A model generated the notes under the pieces. That model was not told where the DNA came from. It saw only the letters and a list, made by a program, of their open reading frames with translations, and did no database searches. A stretch of DNA of 64,000 nucleotides from Robertmurraya korlensis NBRC 107688 (lineage in GTDB: Bacteria > Bacillota > Bacilli > Bacillales > Cytobacillaceae): NCBI RefSeq assembly GCF_001591645.1, contig NZ_BCVH01000019.1, positions 1-64,000 of the forward strand, given 5' to 3'. The stretch's first letter is position 1. Each line of letters begins with the position of its first letter. The translations under genes and the position numbers were made by a program. Below, piece after piece: positions 50,666 to 59,800 of this stretch.

Positions 50666-50940
50666 GGTAACTTAGAGGGTAGTTAGGCTCCCCGAGAAGG
50701 AAAGAAAACGAGGTTAGCGGTAACCAAAGGGTGAGTTAGATTCCCGAGAAGGATAGAAAACGAGGCTAGCGGTAATCAAAGGGTGAGTTAGGTTCCCGAG
50801 AAGGAGAGAAAACGATGCTAGTGGTAACCAAAGGGTGAGTTAGATTCCCATGAAGGAGAGAAAACGATTCTAGTGGTAATCAAAGGGGAGTTAGGTTCCC
50901 GTGAAGGCAGGAAACGGAAGCTACCGGTAATCAAAAGAGG
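50666..50940. repeat. Tandem array B: second 52-bp unit, five copies plus a partial one
   Basis: Units begin with GGTAA at 50666, 50719, 50771, 50823, 50875 and 50926 (steps 53, 52, 52, 52, 51). Each has CAAAGGGTGAGTTAG, TTCCCGAGAAGGA and GAAAACGA. The unit sequence is unrelated to array A, yet the period is the same. Non-coding; it ends ~40 bases before the promoter element of the ThuA-type operon. Outside the two arrays, 50259-50346 shows nothing recognisable. Confidence 0.88.
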
Positions 50941-50977
50941 ATAGTTTCTTTTTAAGTGTTTTTTGCATAAGCTAAGG

Positions 50978-51019
50978 TCAATATTTTCCACCCTATCCGT
51001 CAATGTAAGCAGTTTCATA
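50978..51019 (+). promoter_or_regulatory. 42-bp promoter element of the ThuA-type operon, shared with 41275-41316
   Basis: It runs TCAATATTTTCCACCC, TATCC, GTCAATGTAAGC, A, GTTTCATA. It matches the ABC operon element at 37 of 42 positions; four of the five differences lie in the central five bases. The downstream CATAAAAT can serve as -10, whereas no TTGACA-like -35 exists at the right distance, pointing to a needed activator. The first start codon lies 55 bases downstream. Confidence 0.75.
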
Positions 51020-51074
51020 AAATCTTTAACACTCTAAAATAGGGAGTAACGATAAAGATGAAGGAGTGGTTGAC

Positions 51075-51800
51075 ATGGTGAAGGTAACGGTATGGAATGA
51101 GAATCAACATGAGCAGAAGAATCCAGTGGTAAGGGATATTTATCCGGAGGGCATTCACGGGGCGATTGCGTCGTTTTTAACTTCAGCAGGTTACGAAGCG
51201 AAGACAGCAACTCTTGATGAGCCGGAGCATGGATTAACGGATGATGTGTTAGCAAATACAGATGTACTAGTTTGGTGGGGGCATCTAGCTCATAACGAAG
51301 TGTCTGATGAAGTCGTGCAAAAAGTACAGCAGCGTGTTCTTGATGGAATGGGCTTAATTGTTCTTCATTCAGGCCATTTTTCAAAAATCTTCAAAACATT
51401 AATGGGAACGAGCTGTGATCTGAAATGGCGTGAAGCAGATGAGAAGGAGCGCTTATGGGTAGTGAGCCCGAGCCATCCAATTGTCGAGGGAATTGGTGAG
51501 TATATTGAGTTGCCACAAGAAGAAATGTACGGGGAGCATTTTGATATTCCACAGCCTGACGAGCTGATTTTCACCAGCTGGTTTGAAGGCGGCGAAGTGT
51601 TCCGTAGCGGCTGTACATATACGCGCGGAAACGGGAAGGTGTTCTACTTCCGACCTGGACATGAAACATACCCAACGTATCATAACGAAAAAATTCAAAA
51701 GGTGATCACAAACGCTGTCAAATGGGCACAGCCAGTGAAAAGAGAGCGTCCGGTTTACGGAAACGCCAAACCATTAGAAACGATCAAAGGGGGAAACTAG
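51075..51800 (+). CDS. ThuA-like domain protein (trehalose-utilisation type)
   Basis: This 241-aa class-I glutamine-amidotransferase-like fold protein of the ThuA family shows [11 protein letters not shown] at the start, [33 protein letters not shown] and [15 protein letters not shown] near the end. ThuA proteins act with Gfo/Idh/MocA oxidoreductases (ThuB) in handling 3-keto disaccharides in rhizobia. The ATG at 51075 follows AAGGAGTGGTTGAC; an upstream GTG at 51066 is less well placed. First gene of a five-gene operon and the first after the shared element. Confidence 0.88.
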   Translation: MVKVTVWNENQHEQKNPVVRDIYPEGIHGAIASFLTSAGYEAKTATLDEPEHGLTDDVLANTDVLVWWGHLAHNEVSDEVVQKVQQRVLDGMGLIVLHSGHFSKIFKTLMGTSCDLKWREADEKERLWVVSPSHPIVEGIGEYIELPQEEMYGEHFDIPQPDELIFTSWFEGGEVFRSGCTYTRGNGKVFYFRPGHETYPTYHNEKIQKVITNAVKWAQPVKRERPVYGNAKPLETIKGGN

Positions 51801-51801
51801 C

Positions 51802-52833
51802 ATGAAAAAACTACGAGTAGGTGTGATTGGCTGCGGAAGCATCGCACGCCATCGCCATTTACCTGAATATGCAGCAAATCCAAATGTGGAGCTGGTGGCG
51901 GTTTGCGACAATAACGCAGAGAGAGCACTAGAAATCGGAGAAAAGTACGGAGTTCCATCGTACACAAGTTTTGTGGAACTTTTAAGAAACGCGGAAGTGG
52001 ATGCGGTGAGCGTGTGTACGCCGAACTATCTTCATGCACCGATCTCCAATGCAGCACTGCTTGCAGGCGTTCATGTACTTTGTGAAAAGCCAATGGCAAC
52101 ATCAAAAGAGGAAGCAGAGTCGATGATTGAGACAGCCAAAACTAGTGGCAAAAAGCTGATGATCGCACACAACCAGCGTTTTGTGGCATCACATCAAAAA
52201 GCGCGTCAATTGATTCAAAGTGGAGAAGTTGGAAAAATTTATAGCTTCCGTACGGCTTTCGGACATGGTGGACCAGAGGGCTGGAGCGTGGAAGGAAAAG
52301 AGGGCTGGTTTTTCCAAAAAGACAAGGCCTTTGTTGGTGCGATGGGTGATTTAGGTGTTCATAAAACAGACCTTCTTCGTTATGTATTAGGAGAAGAAAT
52401 CGTTGAAGTGGGTGCCTTTGTAGAAACGAGTGCCAAGGAATTTGCGACAGTCGATGATACGGCGGTTTGTGTATTAAAAACAGAAAGCGGGATCATTGGA
52501 ACACTTGCAGCAAGCTGGTCTTACGTGAGCAAAGAAGACAATTCAACGATAATTTATGGAGAAAATGCGATCCTTCGTTTAGAGGACGATCCAACCAATT
52601 CGTTAGTAGTTCAATACAAGAACGGTGATGTCGTGAATTACCAGCTTGGAAAAATTCAGTCGAATGACGAGGGCGGCCAATCGAGCTCTCATGTGATTGA
52701 TTTATTTGTGGATGCTGTGCTGAATGATAGAGAAGTGGCCGTGAGCGGGGAAGAGGGTATGAAATCTCTTGGAGTGATTTTGGCAGCTCTTGAGTCTAAT
52801 GAAACGAAACAGATTGTGAGAGTAATAGAATAA
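51802..52833 (+). CDS. Gfo/Idh/MocA family oxidoreductase, first copy
   Basis: This 343-aa NAD(P)-dependent sugar dehydrogenase has the Rossmann motif VGVIGCGSIARHRHLPEYAANP, the family motif CEKPMATS (catalytic lysine), and a C-terminal beta-sheet substrate domain with GDLGVHKTDLLRYV (dyad aspartate-histidine region: G-D-L-G-x-H). The ATG begins 1 base after the ThuA stop. ThuB-type relatives oxidise C3 of glucosides, which is the inferred role; the exact sugar is unknown. A second, diverged copy follows and overlaps by 1 base. Confidence 0.9.
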   Translation: MKKLRVGVIGCGSIARHRHLPEYAANPNVELVAVCDNNAERALEIGEKYGVPSYTSFVELLRNAEVDAVSVCTPNYLHAPISNAALLAGVHVLCEKPMATSKEEAESMIETAKTSGKKLMIAHNQRFVASHQKARQLIQSGEVGKIYSFRTAFGHGGPEGWSVEGKEGWFFQKDKAFVGAMGDLGVHKTDLLRYVLGEEIVEVGAFVETSAKEFATVDDTAVCVLKTESGIIGTLAASWSYVSKEDNSTIIYGENAILRLEDDPTNSLVVQYKNGDVVNYQLGKIQSNDEGGQSSSHVIDLFVDAVLNDREVAVSGEEGMKSLGVILAALESNETKQIVRVIE

Positions 52834-53861
52834 TGGAAAAGTTACGAATCGGGATCATCGGGGTTGGCGGGATTGCACAGGCCCGCCATATCCCGGCTTT
52901 TCTTGCTTTAGGCGATAAGTGTACGATTACAGCCGTTAGTGACGTGAATGGTGAACGAGCTCGTGAGGCGGCGGAAAAATTTAATATCCCACATGTGTTT
53001 CAGGACTATAAAGAGCTTTTTCAAAAGGTAGATGCGGTTTGCATTTGTACGCCGAATAAATTTCATGCGGAAATTACAATTGCTGCGTTTGAAGCGGGAG
53101 TCCATGTGCTATGTGAAAAACCGATGGCGCTAAGTGCGGCCGAGTGTGAGGCAATGATTGACGCTTCGAAAAAGGCAAACAAGGTACTGGCGATAGCCTA
53201 TCATTACCGTTTTATGAAGGAAGCCATCGCGGCGAAAAAGTCGATGGAAGACGTTGGGGAAGCGCTCGTTGTTCGAGTTCAGGCGTTACGGCGTCGCAAG
53301 GTTCCTGGATGGGGTGTTTTTACAAACAAAGATCTTCAAGGTGGCGGAAGCTTAATCGATTTTGGCTGTCATTTACTTGATTTGGCCCTTTGGTTGATGG
53401 GCAATCCGAAGCAAACAAGCGTAACGGGTCGCGCGTATAACACGTTGAGCAAAACTCCTGGTCTAGTGAACCAATGGGGAGAATTTAATCCCCAGACATT
53501 TGAAGTGGATGATCATGTAACGGCTTACATGACATTCGAGAACGGAGCTTCAATGCTGTTTGAAACGTCTTGGGCTGCAAATATAAAGGAAGATGTTGCG
53601 AATGTCAGCATATCTGGTGTTGAGGGCGGGATAAATGTATTCCCATTTGAACTCTACACAACGAAAAATGGCATGCTTTTTAACACGCAAGCAGACTGGA
53701 TGCCAGGAGAAGAGGAACCAGATGTACCACAGGCCAGGAATTTTGTCGCGGCTTGTTTGGGTGAGGCGGAACTTGTGGTAAAACCAGAGCAAGCGCTACA
53801 AGTATCACAGATTATTGACAAAATCTATGAGAGTAGTGAAAGGGAGGAAGGTTCACGATGA
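52833..53861 (+). CDS. Gfo/Idh/MocA family oxidoreductase, second copy
   Basis: This 342-aa paralogue of the previous protein shares the layout but is only distantly similar: GIIGVGGIAQARHIPAFLAL (Rossmann), CEKPMALS (lysine), and GGGSLIDFGCHLLDLALWLMG (the D-x-G-x-H dyad). Two different Gfo/Idh/MocA enzymes in one operon suggest oxidation and later re-reduction, or two positions or substrates. It overlaps the next gene by 4 bases. Confidence 0.9.
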   Translation: MEKLRIGIIGVGGIAQARHIPAFLALGDKCTITAVSDVNGERAREAAEKFNIPHVFQDYKELFQKVDAVCICTPNKFHAEITIAAFEAGVHVLCEKPMALSAAECEAMIDASKKANKVLAIAYHYRFMKEAIAAKKSMEDVGEALVVRVQALRRRKVPGWGVFTNKDLQGGGSLIDFGCHLLDLALWLMGNPKQTSVTGRAYNTLSKTPGLVNQWGEFNPQTFEVDDHVTAYMTFENGASMLFETSWAANIKEDVANVSISGVEGGINVFPFELYTTKNGMLFNTQADWMPGEEEPDVPQARNFVAACLGEAELVVKPEQALQVSQIIDKIYESSEREEGSR

Positions 53862-54826
53862 AACTAGGAGTCTTTACGGTACTTTTTGCAGAGAAATCAT
53901 TCGAAGAAATGCTTGATACAGTGAAAAATGCAGGTTTACATGCAGTCGAAATTGGTACGGGGTGCTATCCTGGAAATAACCATTGTGATCTAGACGCGTT
54001 ATTGGCAAGTGAAGAAGCACGAGCAGAGTATCTTCGTAAAGTGGAAGAGCGCGGCTTGATTATTAGTGCGTTCAGCTGTCATGGGAATCCGATTTCCCCG
54101 GATAAAGCATTTGCGGAAGAGTCAAATGATACGTTGTTGAAGACGGTCAAGTTGGCATCACTTTTAAACGTACCAGTCGTGAATTGTTTTTCAGGTACAG
54201 CTGGAGATCACGAGGAAGCGAAGCAACCAAACTGGCCGGTGGCACCGTGGCCGAATGAGTACGGTGATGTGCTGAAGTGGCAGTGGGAGGAAAAGCTGAT
54301 TCCTTATTGGCGTGAAGCAGGACAATACGCGAAGGATCATAATGTGAAAATTGGTCTTGAGCTACATGGCGGATTTTTGGTTCATACGCCATACACCTTG
54401 TTAAAGCTTCGCGCGGAAACTTGTGATGCGATTGGGGCGAACCTAGATCCAAGTCACTTGTGGTGGCAGGGAATTGACCCAGTGGCTGCGATAAAAATTT
54501 TAGGAAAAGAAAATGCGATTCATCATTTCCATGCAAAGGATACGTATATCGACCAAGATAATGTGAATATGTATGGATTAACCGATATGCAACCATACGG
54601 GGAAATCAGAACGCGGGCATGGAACTTCCGCTCAGTTGGAAGTGGCCATAGCCTGAAGGAATGGTCCGATATGATGAGCGCATTACGAACATACGGCTAC
54701 GACTATGTCGTGAGCATTGAACATGAAGATCCAATTATGTCGATTGAAGAAGGCTTCACTCGTGCGGTTGTGAATTTAAAGTCAGTGTTAATTGAAGAGC
54801 CTGGCTCACAAATGTGGTGGGTGTAA
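53858..54826 (+). CDS. Sugar phosphate isomerase/epimerase family protein
   Basis: This 322-aa AP-endonuclease-2-type TIM barrel has MKLGVFTVLFAEKSFEEML, VEIGTGCYPGNNHCD, IGLELHGGFLVHTP (metal ligand E), IGANLDPSHLWWQGIDP (D, H), HHFHAKDTYID and VSIEHEDPIMSIEEG. The set of E/D/H metal ligands is complete. Such proteins near ThuA and Gfo/Idh/MocA genes isomerise or cleave keto-sugars rather than phosphorylated sugars. It overlaps both neighbours' reading frames at its ends. Confidence 0.88.
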   Translation: MKLGVFTVLFAEKSFEEMLDTVKNAGLHAVEIGTGCYPGNNHCDLDALLASEEARAEYLRKVEERGLIISAFSCHGNPISPDKAFAEESNDTLLKTVKLASLLNVPVVNCFSGTAGDHEEAKQPNWPVAPWPNEYGDVLKWQWEEKLIPYWREAGQYAKDHNVKIGLELHGGFLVHTPYTLLKLRAETCDAIGANLDPSHLWWQGIDPVAAIKILGKENAIHHFHAKDTYIDQDNVNMYGLTDMQPYGEIRTRAWNFRSVGSGHSLKEWSDMMSALRTYGYDYVVSIEHEDPIMSIEEGFTRAVVNLKSVLIEEPGSQMWWV

Positions 54827-54846
54827 GCAGAAATAGAGGTGCGAAC

Positions 54847-56535
54847 GTGAACAAGAAGTGGTGGAAGGAAAGTGTCGCCTATCAGGTGTATCCAAGAAGC
54901 TTCATGGATAGCAATGGAGACGGCATTGGCGACTTAAAGGGGTTAACCTCCAAGTTAGATTATTTAAAGGATTTGGGCATTGATGTGATTTGGCTTTCAC
55001 CGATGTACAAATCACCCAACGACGATAACGGCTATGATATTTCCGATTATCATGACATCATGGATGAGTTTGGGACGATGGCAGATTTTGATGAGCTATT
55101 GGCTGGCGTTCATGAACGTGGGATGAGAATCATTTTGGACTTGGTCATCAATCATACGAGCGATGAGCATCCTTGGTTTATTGAGTCTCGTTCAAGCAAG
55201 GATAACCCGAAGCGCGATTGGTATATTTGGGCTGACGGGAAGGATGGCAAGGAGCCGAATAACTGGGAGTCGATTTTTAGCGGTCCGGCGTGGAAGTACG
55301 ACGAGGCGACCGACCAGTATTTCATGCATATCTTCTCGACGCGTCAGCCTGATTTAAACTGGGAAAACCCAGAGGTGCGTGAGTCGTTGGAGAACATGGT
55401 GAACTGGTGGCTCGATAAAGGCATTGATGGCTTCCGTGTGGATGCGATTTCTCATATTAAAAAGAAGCCAGGCTTCCCGGATATGCCGAATCCGAAAGGG
55501 CTAGATGTAGTTCCCTGCTTTCCTTACATGATGAATGTCGAGGGAATCGATGAGTGGTTGGCTGACTTTTCACAGAGGACCTTTAAAAAGTACGATGTGA
55601 TGACGGTAGGAGAAGCGAATGGGGTTAAGATTGCTGACGCGGACCGCTGGGTTGGTGAAGAAATCGGCTATTTTAATATGATTTTTCAGTTTGAGTTTTT
55701 GGACCTATGGGATAAGAACTCGGATGATAGTCGTGTCGATGTTCGTGCATTGAAAAAGGCACTAACAAAGTGGCAAACGGGATTGGAAGGAAGAGGCTGG
55801 AATGCGCTCTTCATCGAAAATCATGACCAGCCGCGCCGTGTGTCGAGCTGGGGAAATGACAAGGAGTACTGGAAGGAAAGCGCGAAAATGCTGGGTGTGT
55901 TGTACTTCCTAATGAAGGGAACTCCGTTCATTTACCAAGGCCAAGAAATCGGAATGACAAACGTGCAATTCCCGTCGATTGAGGATTACAACGATGTAGG
56001 AATGGTCAATTATTACCGGGTCGAACGCGAGAAGGGTCGCTCGCATGAGGAGCTTATGAAGCTCATCTGGAAGCAATGCCGAGACAACTCACGCACGCCG
56101 ATGCAGTGGAATGCTTCATCGGAAACGGCTGGATTCACGAGCGGAAAATCTACATGGCTTGGGGTGAACCCGAATTATGTGGATATTAATGTGGAGGAAC
56201 AGCTGGAGGATCCGGATTCGATTTTGAATTTTTATAAGACGTTAATCCGATTGAGGAAGGACCAGCCTGTGTTCGTGTACGGTACGTATGAGTTACTACT
56301 GGCGAACCATCCAAAGCTATTCGCGTATACCCGCAAATGGGGGAAAAAGGTGGCGCTTGTGGTGAATAACTTTAGCGAAGACGTAACGAGATTTCGTGTT
56401 CCTGGAAGTGCGGTGGCGAACGTGAAATTAGGCAATTTCGAGCTCGTTCTCACAAATTATGACGTGGCTGATCGTAAGCTTCGTAAAGAGTTTAGCCTTC
56501 GACCATACGAATCTAGAGTCTATATTTTAGAATAA
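54847..56535 (+). CDS. GH13 alpha-glucosidase, cytoplasmic
   Basis: This 562-aa exo-acting alpha-glucosidase lacks a signal peptide and hydrolyses small alpha-glucosides inside the cell. Catalytic residues: nucleophile D199 (GFRVDAISH), acid/base E256 (TVGEANG), D327 (FIENHDQPR); region I is DLVINHTSDEHPW. The residue after the nucleophile is alanine, not the valine of oligo-1,6-glucosidases nor the threonine of alpha-1,4-specific ones, so linkage preference is open. The GTG at 54847 (AGAGGTGCGAAC before it) is chosen over an ATG/GTG at 54814 within the preceding gene. Last gene of the operon. Confidence 0.92.
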   Translation: MNKKWWKESVAYQVYPRSFMDSNGDGIGDLKGLTSKLDYLKDLGIDVIWLSPMYKSPNDDNGYDISDYHDIMDEFGTMADFDELLAGVHERGMRIILDLVINHTSDEHPWFIESRSSKDNPKRDWYIWADGKDGKEPNNWESIFSGPAWKYDEATDQYFMHIFSTRQPDLNWENPEVRESLENMVNWWLDKGIDGFRVDAISHIKKKPGFPDMPNPKGLDVVPCFPYMMNVEGIDEWLADFSQRTFKKYDVMTVGEANGVKIADADRWVGEEIGYFNMIFQFEFLDLWDKNSDDSRVDVRALKKALTKWQTGLEGRGWNALFIENHDQPRRVSSWGNDKEYWKESAKMLGVLYFLMKGTPFIYQGQEIGMTNVQFPSIEDYNDVGMVNYYRVEREKGRSHEELMKLIWKQCRDNSRTPMQWNASSETAGFTSGKSTWLGVNPNYVDINVEEQLEDPDSILNFYKTLIRLRKDQPVFVYGTYELLLANHPKLFAYTRKWGKKVALVVNNFSEDVTRFRVPGSAVANVKLGNFELVLTNYDVADRKLRKEFSLRPYESRVYILE

Positions 56536-56541
56536 AAAATG

Positions 56542-56590
56542 AGCCAATCTGTTTTTGAGTAATTTACCCAAATAACAGATTGGTAGCTTT
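56542..56590 (+). terminator. Terminator after the ThuA-type operon
   Basis: CCAATCTGTT (56544-56553) and AACAGATTGG (56574-56583) form a perfect 10-bp stem with a 20-base loop, followed by TAGCTTTTATATTT. Confidence 0.7.
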
Positions 56591-56685
56591 TATATTTAGA
56601 AGAGAATTGAAAAATTATTAATGTAATCCTATCAGAAGGAATTGATTCGTAATTCTAAACATGATATTCTTAGGTTAATAGTTTA

Positions 56686-56699
56686 TGAAAGCGTTTGCG
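56686..56699 (+). promoter_or_regulatory. cre-like site upstream of the pullulanase gene
   Basis: TGAAAGCGTTTGCG matches TGWAANCGNTNWCA at all but two 3' positions, and it partly overlaps the first LacI-type operator. Carbon catabolite control by CcpA is plausible for a starch-degrading enzyme. Confidence 0.5.
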
Positions 56700-56713
56700 C
56701 AACGTGTTGCACA
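56696..56713 (+). promoter_or_regulatory. LacI-family operator 1 (pullulanase gene)
   Basis: TGCGCAACGTGTTGCACA is a near-perfect 18-bp palindrome with central GCAACGTGTTGC, the LacI/MalR style. It contains the -35 box. Its centre is 55 bases from that of operator 2. Confidence 0.65.
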
Positions 56714-56734
56714 GTACGATAACAAAACTATTAT
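56707..56734 (+). promoter_or_regulatory. SigA promoter of the pullulanase gene
   Basis: TTGCAC (56707-56712), 16 bases, TATTAT (56729-56734). The -35 box lies in operator 1 and the transcript start would fall between the two operators. The leader is ~130 bases with no further gene in 56536-56872. Confidence 0.6.
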
Positions 56735-56751
56735 CTCTTTTTTTATCATTT

Positions 56752-56767
56752 GTGCAACCGATTGCAC
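56752..56767 (+). promoter_or_regulatory. LacI-family operator 2 (pullulanase gene)
   Basis: GTGCAACCGATTGCAC is a 16-bp palindrome with one mismatched pair, sharing GCAAC...TTGCAC with operator 1. It lies just downstream of the predicted transcription start, so a bound repressor at both sites could loop the promoter. Confidence 0.65.
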
Positions 56768-56872
56768 GAATCTACACCCCAGAGCACCGAGATCTACATA
56801 ATGTTCCAACAGTTCAAGCCCCAAGTAACATCACCAGGCAACACCCTTAAAAGAGAATAGGAGGAGAAGCGA

Positions 56873-59800
56873 TTGAGTAGGAAGAACACGAGGGCATTCT
56901 CGATAGTGATGGTTATTGCTCTTCTACTTCAGCTAGTTTCAGGAAGTGGATTGTACACAAGAGCAAATGCCGAAACTACACCAGCGAGCCCAATCATCCA
57001 TGAAGACAACAGTGTTACCTTTAGCTATGTAAGCAAAGGGGAAACAGCCGTTTATGTGATAGGGAACCATAACGATTGGTCAACCGACACAGCGACCCCG
57101 ATGACGCTAGAAAACGGCGTATTCACGGCAACAGTCCCAACTCTGGCAGAAGGAGACTATCAATATAAGTTTCTATTAAACAATCGAAGCTGGGATGAAA
57201 GCACGACAGATCCTTTAAATACCAACCCACAAGCAGGAGGGAATTCCACCTTCCGCATCGGTCCGCCACCAGCTACAGCCACAAGTCCCATCATCAATGA
57301 GGATGGAACGGTCACGTTCCAGTACTTAGGAGAAGCTGAGCGAGTACGTGTCGCAGGCAGCTTTACGAGCTGGGCTGACGGTGCACTAGATATGGCGAAA
57401 AATGCTGAAGGTGTATGGCAGCTAACCACAGAACTTGCTCCGGGAACATATGAATACAAATTCATCCTAGGAGAAAACAACTGGATCACGGATCCAAGCA
57501 ACCCGAACCAAGCAAACACAAACTCTGTCGTCCACGTACCAGGCCTAACCATCAATGCTCCGGCCACAACAAAAAAAGGTCAAACGGTCACACTATCAGC
57601 AAAATCATTAAACGAAGCTGGAGAGCAGTCTGACGTAACTCCACAATGGAGCTTGAAGGACGGAAGAGACGGAATCACGTTATCCAACAACAGCTTAACG
57701 ATCGCTGACACGTATGCTGTTCAAGCAAATGACAGCATCACCGTCCAAGCAACACACGACGGAAAAACAGCTGAAAAATCGATTCAAATCCTAAGCACTA
57801 CTTATTCTTATACCATTAACTATTACCGCTTTGACGGTGCCCAAAACAACTGGGATATGTGGATTTGGGAGGACGGGAAAGAAGGAGCGGCTTATCCATT
57901 CACGACAACGAAAGATGGATTTGCACAAGCAACTTACGAATTCTCATCAAGCTCCATCAATATCATCACAAGACCAGGTAACTGGGACACACAAGATGTG
58001 ACACGGAAAATCGAAATCAAAGAAGGCAACTCAGCAGAAGTTTGGCTCACTCAAGACCAAGCCGAAGTAAGCTACACCAAGCCTGACTTAACGGCAGCTG
58101 TTCAAGCAGCTTTAATGGACGCAAAAAACAGCATCACCGTGTCCGTTAACAAAAAGCTAGCGGATGACACCACCTTTACACTAACCGATGTCGCTGCCAA
58201 CCAGGACATCGCAACAACCATAACCAAGCTTAGTGATACAAAAGTGAAGCTAACGATTACAGACCCATCACAAATCGACGTAAGAAAACAATATCAAGTG
58301 AACGCAACCGGTTACCAACCTACAAAGGTAACGATGCGTAACGTCCTAAACGATGACCAATTCTACTATGATGGAAAAGATCTAGGGTACACGTACTCAC
58401 CATCCGAAACAACGTTCAAGCTTTGGGCTCCAACGGCACAAAAAGTAAGCGTTGCCATCTATAACGATCAAGGCAATTATGAAGGGGCGTTTGTCACCGA
58501 CCATACAAATGGAACAGAAACTCTAATGACCCGTGCCTCAAACGGCGTATGGTCACTAACTCTAAATGGTGACCAAGCAGGAAAATATTATATGTACAAA
58601 GTCGAGTTTGCAGATGGAACGACCAACTATGCGGTTGACCCGTATGCTCGCTCCACTTCGCCGAACGGTCAACGTACAGCGATCATCAACCTGGATGAGA
58701 CGAACCCAACTGGTTTTAATCCTGAAGCAAAACCAGCGTTTGTGTCGCCAACGGATGCGATTTTATACGAGCTGCACGTGCGCGATTTTTCCATAGATGA
58801 AAATTCAGGCATGACCAATAAAGGGAAATACAAGGCATTCACCGAGTCGAACACCACGGGGCCAAATGGCATTAAAACAGGCTTAGACTCACTGAAAGAG
58901 TTAGGAGTGACTCACGTTCACTTATTACCAGTCTATGACTTCGGTTCCGTGAACGAGCGAACAGTCAATGATCCATCTTCAACGGATCCTAAGTTCAACT
59001 GGGGTTACGACCCGATCCACTTCAACGTACCAGAGGGGTCGTACGCAACTGACCCAGCAGATCCAACATCACGTGTAACCGAGTTCAAGGAAATGGTTCA
59101 AGCAATGCACAACAAAGGCATTCGTGTCGTCATGGACGTTGTGTACAACCACACATATATCCCTGAATCGACCCAGCTTTCTGGAGGTTCGCCGTTTGAT
59201 AAAATCGTTCCAGGATACTACTACCGTACGGACGATGCGGGGAAAATTACAAACGGTTCAGGTACAGGAAACGAAGTTGCATCTGAAAGACCAATGGTTC
59301 GTAAGTATATCAAGGACTCCGTGAAATATTGGGCAACCGAATACGGAGTGGACGGCTTCCGCTTTGACTTGATGGGCTTAATCGACCGTCAAACGATGAG
59401 CGAATTAACGAAGGAATTAAAAGAAGAGGTTGATCCAAGCATTCTGATTTATGGCGAGCCATGGACAGGCGGATCAACAAGCTTAGATGCATCCCTTCAA
59501 AACTTCAAAGGAACACAGAAGGACCAAGGCTATGCCGTATTTAACGATAATATCCGTGGAGCGATTAAAGGTGGAAGTGATGATGCTTCAACTGGATTCG
59601 CAACAGGTGCAACCGGGAAAGAAGCGGACGTAGCGAAGGGTGTCATCGGTTCAATTACAGACTTTGCAAACCGTCCATCTGAGAGCATCAACTACGTCAC
59701 GGCGCATGATAATTTAAACCTTTGGGACAAAATGATGAAGGTTGCGCATCAGGATATTACAACGGATCCGCACGCGATCATCACCGAGGACAGCGCTCTG

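Noticed and set aside
57160-57567. 135-codon minus-strand ORF in the pullulanase gene
   Set aside because: Shadow of the large plus-strand frame, which is open from 56873 to the edge.
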